Of a stretch of DNA of 13,112 nucleotides, positions 7,501-13,112 are shown piece by piece. The position numbers and the translations under genes are program-made. The notes beneath the pieces were generated by a model. The model was given only the letters and a program-made list of their open reading frames with translations, had not been told where the DNA came from and did no database searches. This DNA is from JAZDLC01 sp043802345 (GTDB lineage Bacteria > Planctomycetota > B15-G4 > JADJEK01): contig JAZDLC010000361.1 of NCBI GenBank assembly GCA_043802345.1, positions 1 through 13,112 of the forward strand. The letters are read 5' to 3'. Numbering within the stretch: position 1 is the first letter of the stretch; each line of letters starts with the position of its first letter.

Positions 7501-7625
7501 ACGACGAGTTTGGAGCCCTCGACATCGTGCGCGGACCAGGCGGACGGCAGATTCTCATTCTCGCGGGCCTCGGCGAAGCACGCGGCGGACTCAAAACGGT
7601 GTGGCAGATCGGAGTGCGAGAATGA
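4581..7625 (+). CDS. Transmembrane Ser/Thr protein kinase with extracytoplasmic helical and FG-GAP-like region
   Basis: The protein is 1014 residues. I chose ATG 4581 (GGAAGA 4-5 bp upstream) over an in-frame GTG at 4533. Residues about 20-50 carry the LDEYVRRHPHLADELRDL motif typical of planctomycete kinases. The Hanks-type kinase domain spans about 76-350: Gly loop IALGGMGFV (86-94), Lys109 in VAMKVI, HRD 210-212 with Lys214 and Asn217, DFG 230-232, then GTPRYMSPEQ. All catalytic residues are present, so it should be active, although the first Gly of the loop is Ala87. One membrane segment lies at about 376-400. The outside part begins with a helical, TPR-like region (about 405-640). FG-GAP/VCBS-like blades follow, with acidic loops near 668-680 (GHFDADSLLDL), D728-M-D-G-D-G-R-D735 and GDLDPGDG (918-925). 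The stop overlaps the next gene (ATGA). I infer a sensor kinase acting on the downstream sigma factor or on cytoplasmic partners. Confidence 0.9.
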   Translation: MSSDSLLWAEMVPILAEVTERRGRGETVDLDEYVRRHPHLADELRDLFHLLDLLGDPGGDRARPAGAGAFPGLPEQLGDFRLLRPIALGGMGFVLEAEQISLGRTVAMKVILPQFADDPGWKRRFRREARAAAKLDHPGIVRVYASGEEAGLSYLAMELVPDGRTLVRWVAEQRQDAGSAQGPVRFREAARLIAEVAEALQQAHDHDLIHRDVKPSNILLDPAGHPRLSDFGLVRNVGSDTVTGQVSSPGTPRYMSPEQLSGKRDGIDFRTDIYSLGVTLYEMVTLSAPYRSRSASGLLREIRAGAVLPPSDICCDVPRDLEAVICKALEKDVSRRYSSASAFAEDLMRFLRGEPVRTRPAGAARRLRLWLRCKATGLIVAGSVLLLLVAAIWIGGTALTLDRGNTAFARDNVVFAEILALRKLLDQTFDPQKLSGAADDARTLLDEATGLGKEKIRLALHALLADLAGKMGRREEESTELLEIFKCAPDRKTRLEAYARLVRHPFEEMRIDQVEKALRWVGSQGAEELPPDILVMKVELLLAEVTSPRPELDQDGARDALRSEALDLLETLRGNQSVDEALRTRVELLMYLLEKLQVRSLQLEGLDENARQVRKVVPLPATGDGPEDLVLLMNDRLVRLTWSKTEPSRLIQDPVSTLLLNENCNQLVAGHFDADSLLDLATMVTVQEESGLERTKVLFLRQTGLHGRFEEWCRGDEVVGAGMLAALDMDGDGRDELAVCDVDRERNSHVLTYVPERDRFIAIPFPPEDVEWRDGQRLDTDSPCASPLGNGHSGLLVNFRSYGCLYPRLGLYRLVGGSLVPVDNQWDAPARDVPLIGDRLSMATFSDPEHRPWVALACASTVAPDTMREFSMEEAPSGIYILPSEERTWRSWVEAVNQADPRLRYSLPAARFDSLRVGDLDPGDGKEIVFLLSRPASWVPQRDARQSWVGIIWNFRPPKPGASAGGSLVRIAGHDEFGALDIVRGPGGRQILILAGLGEARGGLKTVWQIGVRE
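7611..7625 (+). promoter_or_regulatory. Ribosome-binding site and ATGA start-stop overlap (kinase to lipoprotein)
   Basis: GGAG (7611-7614) lies 7 bp before ATG 7622. The ATG overlaps the kinase stop TGA (7623-7625), which indicates translational coupling and fixes the start of the lipoprotein gene. Confidence 0.7.
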
Positions 7626-8833
7626 GGGGGCTCCGTATCACGACCGGGTTCATCTGTGTGGCTCTCCTGATGATCGCCTGCGGTCACGGGAACGATCATC
7701 CTGCGATCGCTGCGGAGCAGGAGCCGTCAGTGAGACTCGAGTTGTTCGAGGGACTCGTCGCTCTGGGGCGCGAACACGACGCTGTGACGCTTCTCGATGC
7801 CGCCGCTCCAACAGATCCCGTGAGTATTCAATGGGAACGGGAACGAGCAAGATTGCTGACCGACCTCGTCGCCGAACCAGGTCTTGTCCCCTGGACCTAC
7901 ATCGGCAAGGAAGCAAAGGAAGCCTGGGCCAGAGTCCAGGGGCTAGCTGGCAACGGGGACGCGGAGGCCCTTTGCGGTCTCCGCCACGTGCGCTGGTCAC
8001 TCGGCGAATACGAGGAAGCCGGGGCCGCCGTGGAACTTCTGCAAGCCAACGGCAACGGCGGACCGTCAGTGGTCATCCGCAGGGCTCCGCTCTACCTCGA
8101 TTCGAAGGAGTCCCTCTCGTCAAGGTGGCGCCTCGCTGGGGGGTGCCCCTTCCGCTGGGCGGGGCCGGGAGAGCTCCACTTTGATCCATGGATCCGCCGT
8201 CCGTATCGCGAACAGATTCGGTGGGAGGCGAGGCTGCCGCTGGAAAGAAGTGTTGGGGCAGCTCGACTGCGGTTTCTCTTTCGCGCGGAGCGACAGTGTT
8301 TCGGCAGCCATGTCTTCATCGGTTTCGCGGCGCATTCGGACGTGGAGGAGGAGAGACCTGCCAGCGAGGCCCCTGAGGGGTACATCGGCATTATCGTATC
8401 CAGCGGGGGCCGCACGATCCGCCGCGGTGACCTCAGCGATGACGCCTCTCGGTTGGGAACGGGCAGTCACAACCGGCTGCTCGTTCAGCATTCGATAACT
8501 GCTCAAAAAACGTGCGCGTTTCGTCGTGATCCGCGCCTGGGAGTATTCCCACAGAAGACAACCTACAGAGTTGATCTTCACCTGCTCCGTTCGCCCGACC
8601 GGGTTCGGGTCTTCGTGTGGAAGGTCCTTTCCGGACAAGACATGGACACGCTCGAACCTGAGGAACAGGATCTCTGGCGCTTCGAGGACGAACTCGTCCA
8701 AGACTGGCCGCGGGACCTGGACCTGGTCCTCTGGGTCTACTGCATGGACCAGCCCGAAGAAACCCTGGACTACGGCCGGCAGGACATCCGGATCAGCAAC
8801 ATGGAGCTCTGGCTGGAGGACGAGCGTGACTGA
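7622..8833 (+). CDS. Putative lipoprotein between kinase and sigma factor (function unknown)
   Basis: The protein is 403 residues. I do not recognise a family for its whole length. The N-terminus MRGLRITTGFICVALLMIAC looks like a lipoprotein signal with Cys20 as the lipidated residue (lipobox M-I-A-C, slightly atypical). Residues about 37-145 are helix-rich and may hold TPR-like repeats (LFEGLVALGREHDAVTLLD; WSLGEYEEAGAAVELL). From about 150 to the end the sequence is beta-rich (RWEARLPLE, RLRFLFRA, VFIGFAAH, YRVDLHLLRS, RVRVFVWKV, DIRISNMELWLED). This pattern resembles a concanavalin-like or LamG-type jelly roll, but no signature motif proves it. It overlaps the kinase by 4 bp and the sigma gene by 8 bp, so the three products probably act together. 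It may bind a ligand for the kinase's outer region, or be a secreted regulator of the system (inference). Confidence 0.8.
   Translation: MRGLRITTGFICVALLMIACGHGNDHPAIAAEQEPSVRLELFEGLVALGREHDAVTLLDAAAPTDPVSIQWERERARLLTDLVAEPGLVPWTYIGKEAKEAWARVQGLAGNGDAEALCGLRHVRWSLGEYEEAGAAVELLQANGNGGPSVVIRRAPLYLDSKESLSSRWRLAGGCPFRWAGPGELHFDPWIRRPYREQIRWEARLPLERSVGAARLRFLFRAERQCFGSHVFIGFAAHSDVEEERPASEAPEGYIGIIVSSGGRTIRRGDLSDDASRLGTGSHNRLLVQHSITAQKTCAFRRDPRLGVFPQKTTYRVDLHLLRSPDRVRVFVWKVLSGQDMDTLEPEEQDLWRFEDELVQDWPRDLDLVLWVYCMDQPEETLDYGRQDIRISNMELWLEDERD
8815..8828 (+). promoter_or_regulatory. Ribosome-binding site that fixes the GTG start of the sigma factor
   Basis: GGAGGA (8815-8820) is 5 bp before GTG 8826 and lies inside the end of the lipoprotein gene. 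This start gives an 8-bp overlap with that gene. The longer in-frame start at 8526 is only the shadow of the lipoprotein gene. Confidence 0.75.
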
Positions 8834-9497
8834 GACGCCGCGACGCTCGAGTCTCACGAAGACGGTGCTCCCCGACGCCGCAGCGCTCGCGCCCGCGTTG
8901 GCCAAGCTGGCGAGGACCAGATCGCGACAGAACCTGGAGCCGTTGCTGGGCTCTCTCGGCGCCGAAGTGATCCCGTTCATCAGCAGGCGTCTGGGCCGTC
9001 GTGTGGCGCGTCGCGTCGACCCGCTCGATGTCTTCCAGGAAGTCTGCCTGCGCCTGCACGCATCGTGGGACCAGATCCAGTCGAAGAAGGGGAGGCCCCT
9101 CTGGGCCTTGATCTACAGGATCGCTCGCAACGAACTGGCCCGGGTCCGGGAGCACCACGGAGCAAAGAGGCGGAACATGTTCCGGGAGACCAGTTGCGAC
9201 GCGGCAGCCGACGGCGCGTCGTCGCCGCGAGATCCGGCCGACGACACGCCAGGCGAGTTCACTTCACCGTCCAGGGTGGCGCTCCGCAAAGAGAGGGCCG
9301 AGATCGTCGGTCATTGCCTGTCGCTTCTCTCCCCGCAAGACCGAGCCGTGATCGAGATGCTCGATTACGATCGTAGCAGCACGCAACACACGGCGGAGTT
9401 CCTCGGGATCTCGGTGGATGCGGTGAACATGCGCCATTACCGGGCGCTGCGGCGCCTCCGGAAGCTCGTCTCGCAGTACTTGAGCGGCCCGGGATAG
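8826..9497 (+). CDS. ECF-type RNA polymerase sigma factor
   Basis: The protein is 223 residues from the GTG start. A roughly 35-residue N-terminal extension precedes sigma region 2 (about 37-118). Region 2 contains VDPLDVFQEVCLRLH (64-78), the RNA-polymerase-contacting helix, and WALIYRIARNELARVREHH (93-111), the -10 recognition part. A linker of about 35 residues rich in Ser, Pro and Asp (about 122-150) leads to region 4 (about 158-220): LLSPQDRAVIEM, then the helix-turn-helix TAEFLGISVDAVNMRHYRAL. The common D-[AP]-[ED]-D motif reads D65-P-L-D68, so the middle acidic residue is lost. It is last in the kinase-lipoprotein-sigma cassette, with no anti-sigma gene. Planctomycete ECF sigmas are often next to Ser/Thr kinases, and in Vibrio PknT phosphorylates EcfP to activate it. 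Similar control here is inference. Its target may be the shared element at 1039 and 4448. Confidence 0.88.
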   Translation: MTETPRRSSLTKTVLPDAAALAPALAKLARTRSRQNLEPLLGSLGAEVIPFISRRLGRRVARRVDPLDVFQEVCLRLHASWDQIQSKKGRPLWALIYRIARNELARVREHHGAKRRNMFRETSCDAAADGASSPRDPADDTPGEFTSPSRVALRKERAEIVGHCLSLLSPQDRAVIEMLDYDRSSTQHTAEFLGISVDAVNMRHYRALRRLRKLVSQYLSGPG

Positions 9498-9519
9498 CCC
9501 GTCCGCCGCCGCCTGCGTC

Positions 9520-11034
9520 TCACACCTCGCCTGAACTCGGGCTCACCTTGATCTCCGCGATGCCGCCGGAGCCGCTGAAGTGGAACTGGATCCAGCGCGT
9601 GGGTCCGACATGGTCGGCGGTGACGGTCTGTACGGAGTTGTCGCCCCTGCTCTCGAGCGGGATGATCACCGAGCCGCCCTGATCGAGGTGGACCTCGATG
9701 CAGGCCGCCTCGTTTGCGTCCACGTCGACGACGGTCGCCCCCTCGAAGAAGGCGGAGGAGGTGTAGTACTCCACGTTGATCGACCCACCTGCCGCCTCGT
9801 CATCCGGATCGTCGATGATCCCGTCGTCATCGGCGTCGGCGTCATTCTCGGCCAGCACCAGGATCTTGCGCTGCGCGAGACCGTTGCCGGGTCCGGGGCC
9901 GGGAGTCAGCAGGTCGGTGTCACCACCCGTGGGGTGGGCGGAGTCGAACAGGATCGCCTTGTCTGGATGGTCGGGATTGTCGTTCTCGGCGGTGAAGAAG
10001 ATGAGGGCCCCCGTCATGTCGGGCATGACCTCCCCGGCCTCCGCCCCGAGGGGAACTCCCGTCGTGGTCTCGTCGAAGTTGATCGTGGAAAGGCACGGGT
10101 TGATGACCATGAGGCCCACGCCCGCGCTACCCGTGAGCGCCAGCTCCATGTGGACAACGCCAAAGGCGCCGTAGATCTCCTGGACGCCGTTATCCTGCCC
10201 GGCGGGAATCGGCCGCGTCTCCACCGTCCCGTCCGGATAGCGGAGCCGGATTTCGCCGCCCGGTTCATCGACATCCACGACCCGGAGCGAACCGAGCGTC
10301 GTGTTTCTTGGAAAGTCGAAGATCAGCGTGCCGCCCGTCGGGTTTGACTGAGGGATATCCACCAGACCATCATGGTCGGCATCGGTGGTGTTCGCCCCGA
10401 TCACCAGCAACTGGCCCAGCGGCTCGGTGTTCCCTGAGCCAGTTCCCGGTGTCGCCAGATCATTGTCGCCACCGGTCGGATTCCCCGAGTCGAGCAGGAT
10501 CGGCGAGGCTCCCCCGCTCGCGGTGATGGTCATGAACTCAGACCAGGGTTGCGTATCGGAGATGATCGTCCCTGCCGGCAACGCGATCCCGCCCAGTCCC
10601 CAATCGAAGTCCAGATCGTCACCCATCGGCTCCTCTGGTGAGAGGACGTCGTCAAGAACCAGAGAAGCAAACCGGGTCCTCACCAACTGCCCGTCTTCCA
10701 GGTACTCGGCGCGAAAGAACAGCTCGAGAGGATCTGGCCGCAGGACGTCGTCGACGGCAACCATGAGATGCGTCTCGGCCTCTCCCCCCGGACTCAAGGG
10801 GTAGATCCCCAGCGAGAACATCCGCGGCGCCGGCGCCACCGCCGCATCTTCGAGGCAGACCGACCAGTGGAAGTGCGTGCCGGACGCACCCTCCAGGCGG
10901 ACACCGAGGTGCATCATGTCCCCCTCGATCGTCCTGTAGGGGGTGAGAGTCGCCGGAGATTGCGCCAGTGCGGGCAGTTGCGCCGCCAGGGCAAGAACGA
11001 AGCCGCAACAAAGCCTGATGGATGAGTGTCTCAT
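9520..11034 (-). CDS. Secreted protein with two copies of an 'NPTGGD...D' beta module
   Basis: The protein is 504 residues. I chose the ATG at 11034 because it opens a signal peptide (MRHSSIRLCCGFVLALAAQL, then PALAQ) and has GGAG upstream. Residues about 27-140 form a module of unknown type (HLGVRLEGASGTHFHWSVC ... LELFFRAEYL). Two homologous modules follow, from about 175-330 and 355-500. Each has ILLDSGNPTGGDNDLATPG or ILFDSAHPTGGDTDLLTPG, a Gly-rich turn, LLVIGAN or ILVLAEN, an acidic D-x-D-x-D-G loop likely to bind calcium, a GG-x-[IL] strand, a VVDVD motif, and DNGVQ or DNSVQ. I recall this module from assorted bacterial extracellular proteins of unknown role. A surface or calcium-stabilised structural role is inferred. 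It converges on the sigma gene with only 22 bp between them, and its C-terminus shows no clear sorting signal. Confidence 0.78.
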   Translation of the reverse strand: MRHSSIRLCCGFVLALAAQLPALAQSPATLTPYRTIEGDMMHLGVRLEGASGTHFHWSVCLEDAAVAPAPRMFSLGIYPLSPGGEAETHLMVAVDDVLRPDPLELFFRAEYLEDGQLVRTRFASLVLDDVLSPEEPMGDDLDFDWGLGGIALPAGTIISDTQPWSEFMTITASGGASPILLDSGNPTGGDNDLATPGTGSGNTEPLGQLLVIGANTTDADHDGLVDIPQSNPTGGTLIFDFPRNTTLGSLRVVDVDEPGGEIRLRYPDGTVETRPIPAGQDNGVQEIYGAFGVVHMELALTGSAGVGLMVINPCLSTINFDETTTGVPLGAEAGEVMPDMTGALIFFTAENDNPDHPDKAILFDSAHPTGGDTDLLTPGPGPGNGLAQRKILVLAENDADADDDGIIDDPDDEAAGGSINVEYYTSSAFFEGATVVDVDANEAACIEVHLDQGGSVIIPLESRGDNSVQTVTADHVGPTRWIQFHFSGSGGIAEIKVSPSSGEV

Positions 11035-11132
11035 CGGAGTCGCTCCAATGCAGCCGTGGGAGATCGCGCGAGACCAGGAAGTGCCAGCAGGAGGGATCCG
11101 CCCAAGGGTTCCAGCACTCGACGGTGTCTCCA

Positions 11133-11160
11133 ATCATAGGAGATCCCGCGCCAACGACAA
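11133..11160 (-). promoter_or_regulatory. Candidate sigma70-type promoter for the 504-residue secreted protein
   Basis: On the minus strand, TTGTCG (11155-11160) and TATGAT (11133-11138) are separated by 16 bp, close to the housekeeping consensus. They lie about 100 bp upstream of the start at 11034. The inverted repeat TCTCC-N7-GGAGA (+ strand, about 11127-11143) overlaps the -10 box and could be an operator. No experimental support can be read from the sequence. Confidence 0.35.
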
Positions 11161-11183
11161 GCTCGGGGCCGCGGAGTACCCGC

Positions 11184-12962
11184 CTACCGCCGGGCCGGGA
11201 GCGGCTTTCCGGTCTGCTCGAGGAAGCGTTGGCGGTAAGGCGCGGCCTCCGCGTGGCGCCCCAGGCTCTCCAGGGTGAAGACCAGGTTGCCGAGCGATTG
11301 GGCATCGCGGGAATCGATCTCGAGCGCGTGCCGCAGTGGGGCGATCGCCTCTTCGGGGCGGCCGAGCTTGATCAGGCAGATGGCGATGTTCAGGTGCGTC
11401 TGAGGCCAGGGAGGCCCCTCGTCGACGACGGTCCGCAGGATTGCGAGCGCTTCCTGGTGACGGTTCTGGAGCATGAGGCATCGCCCCAGGACGTCTCGCG
11501 CCTCAAAGTGGCGGGGATTGGCGGCCAGGATCGCCCGCAGGCTCTCTTCCGCCTGCGGAAGTTCCTCTCCCCGGGCCAGTTTCTGCTGGGCCAGGCGGAA
11601 CTCATGATCCTCCGCGGCCATGCGCCGCGGACTCGGAAGATCGCTGCCGAATAGGAGGCCCGGAAGATCACCTTCGCCCTTGCTCCCCGCCGTGTAGCCG
11701 AGGCGACTGATCTGCGCGAGCAGCTCGGGATCCATCTCCGGATCCGCTTCCCTGGGGATGGCCGATTCTCCGGCAAGGGAGAGGATCGCCTTCTGGCTGC
11801 GCTCGACCAGATCGGCTCGCTCCAGGGCGAGATTCCTGCTCTCGGTGGGATCGCCGGCCAGGTCATAGAACTCCGGCTCGGAGCTGTGCAGGTACTTCCC
11901 GTCCGCATCGACCCATCCGGTGATCGGACTCCAACCGTAGGAGAGGTAGCCGTAGTACGACTCGAAGTAGACCCCGCGGCCGGCAGGTATCTCGTCATGG
12001 AGGAGGCTGATGCCGTCGATCCCCGGCGAGGGAGACAGGCCCATCGCCTCCATCAGAGTGGGGTACACGTCCACGACGCTCGTGATTCCAGTCTCCCGCT
12101 CGCCAGAGCGCTTTCCATCGGAGCGGCGCAGGATCATCGGGACACGCATGGTCGTGTCGTAACAATAGGTGCCGTGGCTCACTTCGCCGTGATCCCCGAG
12201 CCCCTCGCCGTGGTCGCCGACCACGAGGACCGTCGTGGACTCGAGCGCTCCATCCGCGCGCAGAGCGTCGATCAGGCGGCCGACCTCATGATCGGCCGCG
12301 GCGACCTCGCCGAGGTAATCCGACCCATGGTTCCGGAAGCCTGGCGGCGGCTGATGCGGCCCGTGAGGATCGAAGAGGTGAACCCACAGGAAGAAGGGGC
12401 GTGCCTTGTCCCGCTTGCCGAACCAGGCGAGGGCGGCGTCCATGACCGCGGCGCCGGGACGTTCCGTGTAGTCGACGGTGTCTCTGTGCACGGTTCTAAA
12501 CGGCGTGTCGTAGGTGTCGAAACCCTGGTCGAGCCCGAACGCCTGGTCGAGCACCACCGCTCCGATGAAGGCCGCTGTCTGCCGGCCGGAAGCGCGGGCG
12601 AGCTCGGCGAGGCTGTCCGCGGCCGCCGGCAGGGCGCCCATGCCGTTGTTCCGCAGGGTGTGGCGCGGCGGGTAGAGCCCCGTCAGCATCGATGCGTGGG
12701 AGGGAAGGGTCAGCGGCGCGGCCGCGTACGCCGCCTCGAAGCGCACCCCCTCGGCCGCCAGGCGATCGAGCGCGGGAGTCACCCCGAAAGCGGCGCCATA
12801 GCAAGAGAGGGCGTCGGCGCGCGTGGTGTCGAGGGTGATCAGCAGCGCCGAGGAAGCCATCCCTGGTGGAGCCTCGCCACAGGCCCAGAGGCCGGCGAGG
12901 CATCCGAGCATCAGGACGGTCCTCGAGGCGTGGTGAAGAGCTGGTCGCGTGCGTCTGATCAT
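11184..12962 (-). CDS. Sulfatase-superfamily (alkaline-phosphatase fold) lipoprotein with C-terminal TPRs
   Basis: The protein is 592 residues. The start at 12962 gives a lipoprotein-type N-terminus (MIRRTRPALHHASRTVLMLG ... LAGLWAC, Cys28). The in-frame upstream extension is Arg/Ser-rich and unlikely to be real. No good ribosome-binding site is visible. The sulfatase-like domain spans about 38-390: metal-site Asp45 in LLITLDTTRAD, T85-L-P-S-H89-ASMLTG, HLFDPHGPH (195-203), GDHGEGLGDHGE (249-260). The residue in the sulfatase formylglycine position (C/S-x-P-x-R) is Thr85, and Arg is His89. It is therefore probably not a formylglycine sulfatase. It belongs to the branch of the superfamily with a Thr nucleophile or of unassigned substrate (phosphodiesterase or phosphotransferase type). 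Residues about 450-585 hold three TPRs (for example AEESLRAILAANPRHFEARD, LNIAICLIKLGRPEEAIAPL). It probably acts at the cell surface. Confidence 0.87.
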   Translation of the reverse strand: MIRRTRPALHHASRTVLMLGCLAGLWACGEAPPGMASSALLITLDTTRADALSCYGAAFGVTPALDRLAAEGVRFEAAYAAAPLTLPSHASMLTGLYPPRHTLRNNGMGALPAAADSLAELARASGRQTAAFIGAVVLDQAFGLDQGFDTYDTPFRTVHRDTVDYTERPGAAVMDAALAWFGKRDKARPFFLWVHLFDPHGPHQPPPGFRNHGSDYLGEVAAADHEVGRLIDALRADGALESTTVLVVGDHGEGLGDHGEVSHGTYCYDTTMRVPMILRRSDGKRSGERETGITSVVDVYPTLMEAMGLSPSPGIDGISLLHDEIPAGRGVYFESYYGYLSYGWSPITGWVDADGKYLHSSEPEFYDLAGDPTESRNLALERADLVERSQKAILSLAGESAIPREADPEMDPELLAQISRLGYTAGSKGEGDLPGLLFGSDLPSPRRMAAEDHEFRLAQQKLARGEELPQAEESLRAILAANPRHFEARDVLGRCLMLQNRHQEALAILRTVVDEGPPWPQTHLNIAICLIKLGRPEEAIAPLRHALEIDSRDAQSLGNLVFTLESLGRHAEAAPYRQRFLEQTGKPLPARR

Positions 12963-13042
12963 GGCAGAGGAATCGTACTCAGACCACCGACGGGAGCATC
13001 GGCATTCCCCTCGCGAACTCCGCCATTCAGAAGAGCCGCGCC

Positions 13043-13112
13043 CTAGCCGAAGACCACGAACAGCGTGATCGACCCGATCACGAGCAGGCCCCACCACAGC
13101 ATCAGGTTCCCC
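13043..13112 (-). CDS. C-terminal end of a membrane protein entering from the right edge
   Basis: Only the last 22 codons and the TAG are in the window. They read GNLMLWWGLLVIGSITLFVVFG, a single hydrophobic membrane segment ending two residues after VV. The gene's stop lies 80 bp upstream of the sulfatase-superfamily start on the same strand, so the two could share a transcript. The family cannot be told from this much sequence. Confidence 0.5.
   Translation of the reverse strand, partial: GNLMLWWGLLVIGSITLFVVFG

Noticed and set aside
8526..8825. Longer N-terminus for the sigma factor
   Set aside because: This part overlaps the lipoprotein gene in another frame and is Trp/Ser/Arg-rich. GGAGGA five bases before GTG 8826 gives a better start.
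9490..9501. CGGG-ATAG-CCCG hairpin between the convergent sigma and 504-residue genes
   Set aside because: A 4-bp stem overlapping the sigma stop codon is too weak to call a terminator.
10186..10197. GCCGTTATCCTG, a 12-base match to promoter-like copy A
   Set aside because: It lies inside a coding region (antisense to GQDNGV codons) and lacks the TCCAGAC and CCATC parts at the right spacing. Probably chance.
9580..10347. Long + strand open frame of 255 codons
   Set aside because: It lies antisense to the secreted 504-residue protein, which has a signal peptide, internal repeats and known motifs. The + frame shows none.
11886..13046. Long + strand open frame of 386 codons
   Set aside because: It is antisense to the sulfatase-superfamily gene, whose catalytic motifs are unmistakable. 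The + frame is Arg/Val/Gly-rich with no recognisable domain, as expected for a GC-rich shadow.

Overview
The window is GC-rich bacterial DNA, most likely from an uncultivated planctomycete or a close relative. Three things support this: large secreted proteins of unusual architecture; a Ser/Thr kinase whose N-terminus has the short 'L-D-E-Y-x-R-R-H-P-x-L-A-D-E-L-R' motif common in planctomycete kinases; and, on the lectin-like protein, a C-terminal module (GNGLAG, FKGG-LVP, ASNAL) that I associate with planctomycete surface proteins. The assignment is inference from protein style, not from a marker gene. I see no rRNA, tRNA, CRISPR array or insertion sequence.

Layout. Bases 1-141 look foreign to the rest and hold an open minus-strand frame running off the left edge. 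They are followed by an apparently 5'-truncated carboxypeptidase-regulatory-like protein (142-1014, +). Next is a secreted discoidin-like protein with four C-terminal beta repeats (1138-2385, +). A 681-bp gap (2386-3066) holds no intact gene but may contain gene remnants. It is followed by a secreted protein with two tandem LecA (PA-IL)-like lectin domains (3067-4236, +). The next gap (4237-4580) holds a strong hairpin and a promoter-like element. Then comes a tightly coupled three-gene cassette on the + strand (4581-9497): a membrane Ser/Thr kinase with an extracytoplasmic helical and FG-GAP-like region, a putative lipoprotein, and an ECF-type sigma factor. Converging on it from the minus strand are a secreted protein with two copies of an 'NPTGGD...D' module (9520-11034) and a sulfatase-superfamily lipoprotein with C-terminal TPRs (11184-12962). 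The last codons of a membrane protein (13043-13112) lie at the right edge.

How the parts may work together. The kinase, lipoprotein and sigma genes overlap at their start and stop codons, and no anti-sigma gene is present. That fits a kinase-controlled ECF system in which an extracytoplasmic sensor drives phosphorylation that sets sigma activity. The most interesting unexplained signal is a roughly 70-bp sequence shared by the regions upstream of the kinase cassette (4448-4520) and of the discoidin-like gene (1039-1112). The core is ungapped with 33 of 42 positions identical by hand count, while the downstream coding regions are unrelated. I infer a shared promoter or operator, possibly the sigma factor's own target, which would make the discoidin-like surface protein a regulon member.
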